Assembly (NCBI GenBank): GCA_020063625.1
Contig: JAICDD010000008.1
Coordinates: 1-42,222, forward strand
DNA from: Fusobacteriales bacterium
GTDB lineage: Bacteria; Fusobacteriota; Fusobacteriia; Fusobacteriales; Fusobacteriaceae
Reading direction: 5' to 3'
Length of the DNA stretch: 42,222 bases
Below, piece by piece: positions 34,063-41,861 of the stretch. How positions within the stretch are numbered: position 1 is the stretch's first letter; every line of letters starts with the position of its first letter. The notes beneath the pieces were generated by a model. It was not told the origin of the DNA and did no database searches. It saw only the letters and a program-made list of their open reading frames with translations. Both the position numbers and the translations under genes were made by a program.

Positions 34063-34407
34063 ATGGCATCAATATTTACAAAAATAATAAATAGAGAAAT
34101 TCCAGCAAATATAGTATATGAAACTGATGATGTAATTGCTTTTACAGATATTAATCCACAAGCAAAATATCATGTATTAGTAGTACCTAAAAAAGAGATA
34201 CCAACAATAAATGATATTCAAGAAGAGGATGCAGAGTTAATAGGAAAAATGTATTTAGCAATAAAAGAAATAACTAAAGAGTTAGGAATAGATAAAACGG
34301 GATATAGAGTAATAGCAAATTGTAATGAAGATGGTGGACAAGAAGTATTTCATATTCATTTTCATATATTAGGTGGAGAAAAAATAGGACCAATGAGAGC
34401 TAAATAA
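34063..34407 (+). CDS. HIT family (HinT-like) nucleotide hydrolase
   Basis: 114-residue histidine-triad protein; the triad HIHFHILGG is near the C-terminus, and IINREIPANIVYETDDVIAFTDINPQAKYHVLVVPK is the conserved N-terminal half. Family members hydrolyse AMP-lysine and related phosphoramidates. Length and order match bacterial HinT. AGGAGG precedes ATG 34063. The RNA methyltransferase gene follows after 21 bp. Confidence 0.96.
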   Translation: MASIFTKIINREIPANIVYETDDVIAFTDINPQAKYHVLVVPKKEIPTINDIQEEDAELIGKMYLAIKEITKELGIDKTGYRVIANCNEDGGQEVFHIHFHILGGEKIGPMRAK

Positions 34408-34428
34408 TATAAATAAAGAAAGGTAAAA

Positions 34429-35190
34429 ATGCAAATAATAAGTAGTAAAGAAAATAAAATATATAAATTAATAAAAAAATTAAAAACTAAAAAATATAGA
34501 GAAAAAGAAAAACTTTTTATTGCAGAAGGAAGAAAATTTTTAGATTTTAAATATAAGCCAAGATATTATATATTAAATGAAAATGATATCGAAACTTATA
34601 GTTATTTAATTGAAAAAGAAAATACTTATATTTTTTCAGAAAATTTATTTTATGAGATAACAACACAAATAAATTCGCAAGGAATAATATTAGTATATGA
34701 TTACATTCCAAATAATATAGAAAAATTAAATAATGATATAGTGATTTTAGACAAAGTACAAGACCCAGGAAACTTAGGAACTATAATACGATTAGTAGAT
34801 GCAGTTGGATTAAATGATATAATACTAACAAAAGGTAGTGTAGATATATATAATGATAAAACAATAAGAAGTAGTATGGGGTCGATATTTAATTTAAATA
34901 TAATCTATTTAGAAACTAATGAATTAATAGAATTACTAAAAGAAAAAAAATACAGCGTAATTTCAACAGCTTTAAGTGATGAAACAATAGATTATACAGA
35001 GATGAAATTAGAAGAAAAAAATGCTTTTGTATTTGGCAATGAAGGAAATGGAATATCAGATGATATATTAAATATAAGTAATAAAAAAATAAAAATTCCT
35101 ATATATGGAAGTGCAGAATCATTAAATGTAGGAGTTGCAACAGGAATAATATTATATAAATATAGAGAAAAGAGAATGACAGAAAAATAA
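34429..35190 (+). CDS. TrmH/SpoU family RNA methyltransferase
   Basis: 253-residue SPOUT methyltransferase. Motif 1 VILDKVQDPGNLGTIIRLVDAVG, motif 2 FGNEGNGISDDIL and motif 3 KIPIYGSAESLNVGVATGIILYKY are all present, forming the trefoil-knot SAM site; an N-terminal substrate-binding domain with basic residues (KLIKKLKTKKYREKEKLF) is intact. It methylates ribose 2'-O of rRNA or tRNA; the exact nucleotide is undefined. Ends at a repeated-family terminator. Confidence 0.95.
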   Translation: MQIISSKENKIYKLIKKLKTKKYREKEKLFIAEGRKFLDFKYKPRYYILNENDIETYSYLIEKENTYIFSENLFYEITTQINSQGIILVYDYIPNNIEKLNNDIVILDKVQDPGNLGTIIRLVDAVGLNDIILTKGSVDIYNDKTIRSSMGSIFNLNIIYLETNELIELLKEKKYSVISTALSDETIDYTEMKLEEKNAFVFGNEGNGISDDILNISNKKIKIPIYGSAESLNVGVATGIILYKYREKRMTEK

Positions 35191-35197
35191 ATTAATT

Positions 35198-35235
35198 AGA
35201 CGAGTTCTTTATTAAGTAAGAACTCGTTTTTTAAT
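35198..35235 (+). terminator. Repeated-family terminator (ACGAG/CTCGT), copy 6
   Basis: ACGAGTTCT pairs with AGAACTCGT and TTTTTT follows, eight bases after the methyltransferase gene. Confidence 0.9.
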
Positions 35236-35258
35236 TTCTTAATTTTTTATAAAAAAAC

Positions 35259-35289
35259 TTGACATAAAGTAAACTTTAAGTTGTATAAT
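35259..35289 (+). promoter_or_regulatory. MerR-type promoter (19-bp spacer) of the MATE gene
   Basis: TTGACA (35259-35264) and TATAAT (35284-35289) are separated by 19 bp; the spacer begins TAAAGTAAACTTTA, one base from the palindrome TAAAGTATACTTTA at 25101 and in the same position relative to the -35 box. A MerR activator is expected, possibly the protein encoded at 25165. Confidence 0.78.
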
Positions 35290-35330
35290 GCAAAGGTTAA
35301 AAAAGAGTTAGGATAAAATGGAGGTAAAAA

Positions 35331-36662
35331 ATGTCAAAAAATAAGAAGTTGAATTTTATGAGCTTGGCTATTCCTATATTTATAGAGATGCTTTTATGGA
35401 CTACATTTAATAATGTAGATACAATAATGCTTTCTAGATATTCAGATGTAGCAGTAGCAGCAGTAGGTAGTACAGGACAACTTGTCTTTTTTATAATGCT
35501 ATTTTTACAAATAATAGCAACAGGAACTGGAATATTAATATCTCAAAATTTAGGGAAAAGAGATTATGAAAAAGCTGAAAATAGTGCCAAAATAGCACTT
35601 TATTTCAATTTTTTAGTAGGAATATTATTAAGTATAATAGTATATAAATATCATTTTCAAATGGTAAAATTTTTAGGTCTTGAAGATAAAGCTTTGTTAA
35701 TGGGAAGTAGATTTTATAAAATTATTGGAACATTTACATTTATTCAGGCAATAGGTCTTATTAATACAACAATACTTAGAAGTTATAGATTTCCAAAATA
35801 CTCTATGTATATAAATATTTTTTCAAATATGTTAAATATTATTGGAAATGCAATATTTATATTTGGCTTATTTGGAATGCCAGTACTTGGAGAAGTAGGA
35901 GTAGCTATTTCTACTGTATTTAGTCAATTTATAGGAGTTATAATCTCATTTATTGTTATAAAGAAAAAATTAAATATACACCTACTTTCAAATATAAAAA
36001 TAAAAGAAAATTTATATTTGTTAAAAGAGATAGGGAAAATAGGAATTCCTTCAGTTGCTGAAAATTTATTATATAATACTTCGCAAATAATGATAATAAA
36101 AATGGTAGCTACATATGGTACAGAAGCACTTACAGCAAGAGCATATATTTTCACACTACTTAGATTTGTATTTATAATAAGTATATCATCAGGAAGTGCT
36201 GCTCAAATTATTACAGGATTTTTAGCTGGAGCAAATAGACATAGAGTAGCTAAAAAAGCAGTAATAAAAATATATATTCAAACAGTTTTATTAATAATAG
36301 TAGTAGCAACGACACTTATAATATTTAGAGAAAATTTAATTAGAATATTTACAACAAATGAAAAAGTTATAGAACTTGCTAAAACAGCATTTCTAACAAT
36401 ATTATTTCTTGATACAGGACGTACATTAAATATAATATTTATTAGTTCTATGAAAGGAGCTGGAGATGTTATTTTTCCTGTAATTATGGGAGTAATATTT
36501 ATGTGGGTTGTTGGAGTAGGTGGAGGATATTTATTAGTAATAAAATTTGGATTTGGACTTGTAGGGGCCTTTATAGCTACAGGACTTGATGAATGGAGTA
36601 GAGGAATAGTTATGTTTATTAGATGGGTTCATGGTGATTGGGTAAGAGTTACTAAAAAATAA
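35331..36662 (+). CDS. MATE family efflux transporter
   Basis: 443-residue, 12-helix multidrug/toxin extrusion protein with two homologous halves. The start (FMSLAIPIFIEMLLWTTFNNVDTIMLSRYSDVAVAAVG) and the start of the second half (EIGKIGIPSVAENLLYNTSQIMIIKMVATYG) are the matching family blocks. Normally exports cationic drugs or metabolites with Na+ or H+. GGAGG precedes ATG 35331. The MerR-type promoter suggests induction by a toxic small molecule. Confidence 0.95.
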   Translation: MSKNKKLNFMSLAIPIFIEMLLWTTFNNVDTIMLSRYSDVAVAAVGSTGQLVFFIMLFLQIIATGTGILISQNLGKRDYEKAENSAKIALYFNFLVGILLSIIVYKYHFQMVKFLGLEDKALLMGSRFYKIIGTFTFIQAIGLINTTILRSYRFPKYSMYINIFSNMLNIIGNAIFIFGLFGMPVLGEVGVAISTVFSQFIGVIISFIVIKKKLNIHLLSNIKIKENLYLLKEIGKIGIPSVAENLLYNTSQIMIIKMVATYGTEALTARAYIFTLLRFVFIISISSGSAAQIITGFLAGANRHRVAKKAVIKIYIQTVLLIIVVATTLIIFRENLIRIFTTNEKVIELAKTAFLTILFLDTGRTLNIIFISSMKGAGDVIFPVIMGVIFMWVVGVGGGYLLVIKFGFGLVGAFIATGLDEWSRGIVMFIRWVHGDWVRVTKK

Positions 36663-36732
36663 ACACTTGATTTTCTAAAATTTTTATTATATATTTTATT
36701 TGTGCAAGTTTGAATAATAAGGAGATGAAGAA

Positions 36733-36972
36733 ATGGCAGGATTAAAATTTGAAATAATAGAAAAATTAGGAATATTAAGTGAAGGTTCAAGAGGATGGAA
36801 AAAAGAGATAAATTTAGTATCATGGAATGATAGAAAAGCAAAAATAGATATTAGAGATTGGGATGAAAATAATGAAAAAATGGGAAAAGGAATAACTTTA
36901 ACAAAAGAAGAACTAAAAAAATTAAAAAAAATATTAGATGAAATAGATATAGATGAATTAGATATGATATAA
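36733..36972 (+). CDS. YdbC family (PC4-like) ssDNA-binding protein
   Basis: 79-residue homologue of YdbC, a bacterial PC4-like fold that binds single-stranded DNA as a dimer. Recognisable sequence: EKLGILSEGSRGWKKEINLVSWNDRKAKIDIRDWD and MGKGITLTKEELKKLKKIL. Transcription-linked roles are proposed for the family. AAGGAG precedes ATG 36733. Possibly co-transcribed with the MATE gene (70-bp gap). Confidence 0.88.
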   Translation: MAGLKFEIIEKLGILSEGSRGWKKEINLVSWNDRKAKIDIRDWDENNEKMGKGITLTKEELKKLKKILDEIDIDELDMI

Positions 36973-36980
36973 AATAACTC

Positions 36981-37009
36981 TTGACAAAATTGTTTGATAG
37001 GAGTAAACT
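36981..37009 (+). promoter_or_regulatory. Promoter of the thi operon leader
   Basis: TTGACA (36981-36986), 17-bp spacer, TAAACT (37004-37009), ending about 28 bp before the riboswitch P1 stem. Confidence 0.65.
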
Positions 37010-37036
37010 TAACTCATAAAAATTAAATAAAATATA

Positions 37037-37139
37037 ACTGCTAGGGGAGCTTAGTAAATATTTTTAAAATATTTTGTAGCTGAGAGGATTTTCCGACCCT
37101 TAGAACCTGATCTGGGTAATACCAGCGTAGGGAAGCGGT
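37037..37139 (+). promoter_or_regulatory. TPP riboswitch (THI element)
   Basis: The conserved parts are all present: GGGGAGC, GCTGAGAGG, GACCCTTAGAACCTGATC, TGGGTAATACCAGCGTAGGGA. P1 forms from ACTGCT (37037-37042) with AGCGGT (37134-37139). P3 is extended by an A/T hairpin. It senses thiamin pyrophosphate and controls the downstream thi genes. Confidence 0.97.
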
Positions 37140-37204
37140 AAATGATTTATTATACTAAATAATATTGGTTTATCAATTTATTTTAGTAGAAAATATAAAT
37201 TTTA

Positions 37205-37240
37205 TTACCGTATAACTATGTTGGTTATACGGTTTTTTTA
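37205..37240 (+). terminator. Riboswitch-controlled terminator with antiterminator strand
   Basis: Perfect 10-bp stem ACCGTATAAC / GTTATACGGT (37207-37216, 37224-37233) and T-tract. TTACCG (37205-37210) can instead pair with CGGTAA (37136-37141), which overlaps the 3' strand of P1. TPP binding would hold P1, free the terminator arm and stop transcription. Confidence 0.88.
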
Positions 37241-37261
37241 TTTAAAAAATAAAATTAGTCA

Positions 37262-37640
37262 TGAATTATGCTAAGTAAATTTAGCACAAAGAAATAAGGA
37301 CACGAAGAACACAAAGATAAAAAATAAGAACCACAAAGAAAAAAGAAGTGGAACCACAAGATTTTCACAGACAAACACAGGATAAAAAATAAAATTGGCA
37401 ATGGTAAATGGACAATTAGTGAGAAGTAAGAAGTGAAAAGAATTATAATTTAGCCACGGAAAAACACGGATTTTTCAGTACAAAGAAAAGAGAACACAAA
37501 GTACCACAAAGAGAAAATTCTTAGTGGTCCTTAGCGGTTTTCTTCGTGTCCTTTGTGTAAAAAAATTCGCGTAATCTGCGGCAAAAAATTTAGTTTATCC
37601 TGTGTTTATCCCGTGATTTCAAAAAAATTTGTGTAACCAG
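37262..37640. repeat. Repeat island C (riboswitch terminator to thiS)
   Basis: 379-bp mosaic in the thi leader. Left: GACACGAAGAACACAAAG, GAACCACAAAG, AACCACAAGATTTTCACAG, AGTGAGAAGTAAGAAGTGA and GCCACGGAAAAACACGGATT (37453). Right, reverse orientation: TCTTCGTGTCCTTTGTGTAA (37541-37560, identical to 21764-21783 in island A), TTATCCCGTGATTTC. No ORF with start signals. Any full-length thi transcript must include it. Confidence 0.87.
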
Positions 37641-37678
37641 AATTTATCTAATTCATAATCAAAAAAGGAGGTATAAAA

Positions 37679-37876
37679 TTGAAAATTAAATTAAATGGAA
37701 AAGAGTATGAAACTAGCGAAAACATAACTATACTAGATTTATTTAAAGAAAAAAATATTTCAAAAGATGAAGTAGTAGTATTAAAAAATGGAGATATTAT
37801 TGAAAAAGAAAAATTAAATATGGAATTATTAGAAAATGATGAATTAGAAATATTAAGATTTGTGTCGGGAGGATAA
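37679..37876 (+). CDS. thiS: Sulfur carrier protein ThiS
   Basis: 65-residue ubiquitin-like sulfur carrier for thiazole synthesis. It ends in the Gly-Gly that is adenylated by ThiF and thiocarboxylated. The family pattern [27 protein letters not shown] ... [13 protein letters not shown] is clear. Start TTG 37679, seven bases after GGAGG. The stop is one base before thiG. First gene of the operon, over 440 bp after the riboswitch terminator. Confidence 0.95.
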   Translation: MKIKLNGKEYETSENITILDLFKEKNISKDEVVVLKNGDIIEKEKLNMELLENDELEILRFVSGG

Positions 37877-37877
37877 A

Positions 37878-38648
37878 ATGGATAAATTAGTTTTAGGAGG
37901 AAAAGAGTTTAATAGCAGATTATTTACAGGAACAGGAAAATTTGCAGACAAATTTCTTATTAAACCTATGTTAGAAAGTAGTAAATCAGAAATGATAACA
38001 TTAGCACTTAGAAGAGTAGATTTTGATATGCCACAAGAAAATATACTTAATTTTATTCCAAAAAATGTAACTTTGTTGCCAAATACATCTGGAGCTAAAA
38101 CAGCAGAAGAAGCAGTAAAAATAGCTAGAATAGCTAGAGCTGCTGGATGTGGAAATTTTATTAAAATTGAAATAATTAATGATATGAAATATTTATTTCC
38201 AGATAATGAGGAAACAATAAAAGCTACAAAAATTTTAGCTGATGAAGGATTTATAGTATTACCTTATATGATGCCAGATTTAATTGTAGCAAAACGACTT
38301 GAAGAAGCTGGAGCAGCAGCAATAATGCCACTTGGTTCTCCAATTGGTTCAAATCAAGGATTACAAACAAAACATATGATAGAGATACTTATAGAAAACT
38401 CTAAATTGCCAATAATAGTAGATGCAGGAATAGGAAGACCATCTCATGCAGCAGAAGCAATGGAAATGGGAGCAGCAGCAGTACTTGTAAATAGTGCTAT
38501 TGCTTGTAGTGAAGACCCTGTAAAAATGGGAAGAGCATTTGCTCTTGCAGTAGAAGCAGGAAGAGAAGCGTATTTAGCAAAATTAGCAGAAGAAAGAAAA
38601 TATGCAGAAGCGTCATCACCACTTACTGGATTTTTATTTGAAGAATAG
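37878..38648 (+). CDS. thiG: Thiazole synthase ThiG
   Basis: 256-residue (beta/alpha)8 enzyme that condenses deoxyxylulose phosphate, dehydroglycine and ThiS thiocarboxylate into the thiazole phosphate. The Schiff-base lysine corresponds to Lys96 in [32 protein letters not shown] and [19 protein letters not shown] are the family blocks. ATG 37878 follows GGGAGG, which lies in the thiS end. Repeat island D begins about 15 bases after its stop. Confidence 0.98.
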   Translation: MDKLVLGGKEFNSRLFTGTGKFADKFLIKPMLESSKSEMITLALRRVDFDMPQENILNFIPKNVTLLPNTSGAKTAEEAVKIARIARAAGCGNFIKIEIINDMKYLFPDNEETIKATKILADEGFIVLPYMMPDLIVAKRLEEAGAAAIMPLGSPIGSNQGLQTKHMIEILIENSKLPIIVDAGIGRPSHAAEAMEMGAAAVLVNSAIACSEDPVKMGRAFALAVEAGREAYLAKLAEERKYAEASSPLTGFLFEE

Positions 38649-38652
38649 AAAA

Positions 38653-39135
38653 TATAGTGAGAAGTAAAGAAAAAAACTTAGGAACCACGGGATTGGCACA
38701 GATAAACACAAGATAAAAAATTGATAATTTAGTTAGCCGCGGAAAAACGCAGATTTAATTTAGCACGAAGAAAAGAGGGCACAAAGTATCACAAAGAGAA
38801 AAAATAGTGAGAAGTGAAGAGTGAGAAGTAAGAAGAATTTAAAAAGCGCCTTTTCGGGGGATATTAGATTTTCTTGATAAATGCATTACACGAAGAACAC
38901 AAAGGTAAAAAAAGTAGGACCACAAAGAAAAACTCAGGAATCACGGACTGAACACTGATAAACACAAAATATATCCCGTGTAAATCTCGTGGTTTCTAAA
39001 AAAATCCTTCGTGGTTCTTAGTGTTTTTCTTCGTGTACTTTGTGTAACAAAAATTCGCGTAATCTAAGTTATTTTCTAAAAGAAAATAACGAAAGCTGTG
39101 CCGTGGCAAAAGACACTAGTAGTTTCTAGTCCTTT
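38653..39135. repeat. Repeat island D (thiG to thiH, inside the operon)
   Basis: 483-bp mosaic. Left: AGTGAGAAGTAAAG, GAACCACGGGATT, GCCGCGGAAAAACGCAGATT (38736), AGTGAGAAGTGAAGAGTGAG, the GCGCCTTTTCGG...TTACACGAAGAACACAAAGG unit (38846-38905), GACCACAAAG. Right, reverse orientation: ATCCCGTGTAAATCTCGTGG, TTCTTCGTGTACTTTGTGTA, then the 47-bp sequence (39059-39105) shared exactly with island B. No convincing coding frame or new promoter. Confidence 0.88.
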
Positions 39136-39173
39136 ATGTAATTAAAAAAATTTAAAAATAAAAAGGGGGAAAG

Positions 39174-40280
39174 ATGTCATTTTATGATGTAATAAAAAGA
39201 TATAATGATTTTAATATAAAAGGTTATATTAAAAATGTATCAGATAAAGATGTAGAAAAAACATTAAATAAACAAAACTTAAATGAATTTGATTTTTTAA
39301 ATCTTATTTCAGATAATGCATTAAAATATATAGAAATTATCGCTAGAAAATCTCAAAAATTAACTAAACGTTATTTTGGAAATACAATTTCTTTATATGC
39401 CCCTTTATATATATCAAATTATTGTACAAATAAATGTACATATTGTGGATTTAATAAAGAAAATAAAATAAAAAGAAAGCATTTAAACTATGAAGAAATT
39501 GAAAATGAAGCAAAAGAGCTTGCAAAAACAGGAATAAAACATGTACTTTTTCTTACTGGAGAAGCAAAAGAACTTGTAAGTTTTGAATATATAAAAAATG
39601 CATTGATTATATTAAAAAAATATTTTAAGTCAATTTCAATAGAAATATATCCTTTAGAAGAAAACCAATATAGAGAACTTAAAAATTTAGGACTTGATGG
39701 AGTTACTATTTATCAAGAAACATATGATATTGAAACATATAAAAAAGTGCATTTAGAAGGTCAAAAATCAGATTATTTTTATAGACTAGATACACCAGAA
39801 AGAGTAGCAAAAGCAGGAGTTAGACAAATAGGTATAGGTGCATTATATGGACTTAGTGATATTTATAAAGATGCATTTTTTAGTGCACTTCATGCAAAAT
39901 ATTTAATGGATAAATATATTGATAGTGAAGTAAGTATTTCTTTGCCTAGAATGAAATATTCTGAAAGTCATTTTAAACCTTATGAAGAATTAGACAATAA
40001 AAAATTTATTCAAATTATGCTAGCTTTTAGATTGTATCTAAAATACGTAGGAATTAATATTTCTACAAGAGAAAGTGCAAAATTTAGAGATAATTTAATA
40101 GGTCTCGGTGTAACAAAATATTCTGCAGGTTCTAAAACAGATGTAGGAGGATATACAGAAAAAGATAAATCTACGCCACAATTTGAGACAGATGATAAAA
40201 GAGAAGTATCTGAAATATATAGTGCAATAAAAAATAAAGGGTACCAACCAATATTTAAAGATTGGGAGTTGATAGTATGA
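39174..40280 (+). CDS. thiH: Tyrosine lyase ThiH (2-iminoacetate synthase)
   Basis: 368-residue radical-SAM enzyme that cleaves tyrosine to dehydroglycine for the thiazole ring in anaerobes. Cys84, Cys88 and Cys91 (CTNKCTYC) hold the [4Fe-4S] cluster. HVLFLTGEAKELVSFEYI, IYPLEENQYRELKNLGLDGVTIYQETYD and GIGALYGLSD match ThiH. GGGGGAAAG precedes ATG 39174. Its stop overlaps the thiF start (ATGA). The choice of ThiH over the oxygen-using ThiO agrees with an anaerobic host. Confidence 0.98.
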   Translation: MSFYDVIKRYNDFNIKGYIKNVSDKDVEKTLNKQNLNEFDFLNLISDNALKYIEIIARKSQKLTKRYFGNTISLYAPLYISNYCTNKCTYCGFNKENKIKRKHLNYEEIENEAKELAKTGIKHVLFLTGEAKELVSFEYIKNALIILKKYFKSISIEIYPLEENQYRELKNLGLDGVTIYQETYDIETYKKVHLEGQKSDYFYRLDTPERVAKAGVRQIGIGALYGLSDIYKDAFFSALHAKYLMDKYIDSEVSISLPRMKYSESHFKPYEELDNKKFIQIMLAFRLYLKYVGINISTRESAKFRDNLIGLGVTKYSAGSKTDVGGYTEKDKSTPQFETDDKREVSEIYSAIKNKGYQPIFKDWELIV

Positions 40281-40819
40281 AAATAGGAATTGCTGGAGCA
40301 GGAGGACTTGGTTCAAATGTTGCAATGAATTTAGTTAGAACAGGAGTGTCAAATATTAAAGTTGTAGATTTTGATAAAATAGAAGAATCAAATCTTAATA
40401 GACAATTTTATTTTTATGACCAAATAGGAAAAGTAAAAGTAGAAGCATTAAAAGAAAATTTAACAAGAATAAATAATAATTTAGAAATAGAAGTAATAAA
40501 TCAAAAAATAGAAGAATCAAATATTGAGGAATTATTTAAAGATTGTGACATAGTAGTAGAAGCATTTGATAAAGATATTTATAAAAAATTGTTTTTTAAT
40601 ACTTTTCATAATAAGAAAAAATTATTAGTATCTGCATCTGGAGTAGCTGGAAATACTATAAATAATTTAGAAATTAAAAAAATTGGAAATAGTTTTATAG
40701 TTGGTGATTTTCAAAAAGGAATAGACAAACATAAAACATATTCTACTAAAGTATCAATAGTAGCAGCTATGATGGCAAATATAGTATTAATAGAGGGTGG
40801 ATTTTGTAATGAAGATTAA
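40277..40819 (+). CDS. thiF: ThiS adenylyltransferase ThiF (short form)
   Basis: 180-residue E1-like enzyme that adenylates the ThiS C-terminus. The ATP site is GIAGAGGLGSN, then VVDFDKIEESNLNRQFYFYDQIGKVK, and VVEAFDKDIYKK carries the conserved Asp. It is the short form lacking the CxxC pairs of MoeB and longer ThiF, as known for the ThiF family 2 type. ATG 40277 overlaps the thiH stop; thiE starts inside its last codons. Confidence 0.95.
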   Translation: MKIGIAGAGGLGSNVAMNLVRTGVSNIKVVDFDKIEESNLNRQFYFYDQIGKVKVEALKENLTRINNNLEIEVINQKIEESNIEELFKDCDIVVEAFDKDIYKKLFFNTFHNKKKLLVSASGVAGNTINNLEIKKIGNSFIVGDFQKGIDKHKTYSTKVSIVAAMMANIVLIEGGFCNED

Positions 40820-41861
40820 TGAGATAGGAAAATATAGAATACTTGATGCTAATGTAAATAGAGTAGCAGAAGGAATAAGAGTAATAGAAGATATAGCTAG
40901 ATTTGATTTAGAAGAGAAAGAACTAACTGATAGATTGAGAAATATAAGACATATTTTAAGAAAAAATTTTCAAGATATTGATAAAGAATTTATTTTAGCA
41001 AGAGATAGTGCTCATGATATAGGAAAAGAAATAAGTAATTCAAATGAAAATGATAAAAAAACTGATGAGACACAAATTATTTTAGCAAATTTTAAAAGAG
41101 TAACAGAAGGGCTTCGTGTAATAGAAGAGATTACAAAATTAATAGATTATAAAAAATCAAAAATTATAGAGTCACTTAGATATGAAACCTACTATATTGA
41201 AAAAGAGTTTAATTTAAAATTTTTTAATAGAAAAAATAAGATACCAAAAGGTATTTATGGAATAACAGCTGAAAATTTTGCTAATGGTAAAACAAACATT
41301 GAATGTGTAAAAGAGATGATAAAAGCAGGTATAAAAATAATACAATACCGTGAAAAAAACAAAACAATAAATGAAAAACTTAAAGAAGCAAGAGAAATAG
41401 CAAAGTTATGTAAAGAAAATAATGTGATTTTTATTGTAAATGACCATATAGAAATAGCATTATTAGTAGATGCTGATGGGGTGCATCTGGGACAAGAGGA
41501 TTTAGATATAAAATCAGCAAGAAAAATATTAGGAGATAATAAAATAATAGGAATATCTACTCATGCAATAGAAGAAGCAAAGAAAGCAGAAAAAGATGGG
41601 GCAGATTATATAGGGGTAGGACCAATTTTTCCAACTACTACAAAAGATAGAAAACCTGTTGGATTAGAGTATTTAAAACAGGTTAATAAAAGTATTAATA
41701 TTCCTTTTGTAGCAATAGGCGGAATAAAAGAACATAATATTGATGAAATACTAGATATAGGAGCTTACTCTATCTCTCTTGTCAGTGAAATAGTTGGAGC
41801 AGATGATATTGTAGAAAAAGTTAAAAGATTAAATGAGAAAATAGTGAGAAGTAAGAAGTAA
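40809..41861 (+). CDS. thiE: ThiD2-ThiE fusion: HMP-P kinase domain plus thiamin-phosphate synthase
   Basis: 350-residue two-domain protein. Residues about 1-140 (YRILDANVNRVAEGIRVIEDIARFDLEE ... RVTEGLRVIEEI) match the ThiD2 helical domain, an alternative hydroxymethylpyrimidine-phosphate kinase. Residues about 150-345 are ThiE: GIKIIQYREKN, NDHIEIALLVDADGVHLGQED, ISTHAIEEAKKAEKDGADYIGVGPIFPTTTKD and IPFVAIGGI. It thus supplies the pyrimidine pyrophosphate and joins it to thiazole phosphate. ATG 40809 follows GAGGGTGG and overlaps thiF by 11 bases. The last residues (IVRSKK) and stop are encoded by the AGTGAGAAGTAAGAAG word of island E. Confidence 0.95.
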   Translation: MKINEIGKYRILDANVNRVAEGIRVIEDIARFDLEEKELTDRLRNIRHILRKNFQDIDKEFILARDSAHDIGKEISNSNENDKKTDETQIILANFKRVTEGLRVIEEITKLIDYKKSKIIESLRYETYYIEKEFNLKFFNRKNKIPKGIYGITAENFANGKTNIECVKEMIKAGIKIIQYREKNKTINEKLKEAREIAKLCKENNVIFIVNDHIEIALLVDADGVHLGQEDLDIKSARKILGDNKIIGISTHAIEEAKKAEKDGADYIGVGPIFPTTTKDRKPVGLEYLKQVNKSINIPFVAIGGIKEHNIDEILDIGAYSISLVSEIVGADDIVEKVKRLNEKIVRSKK

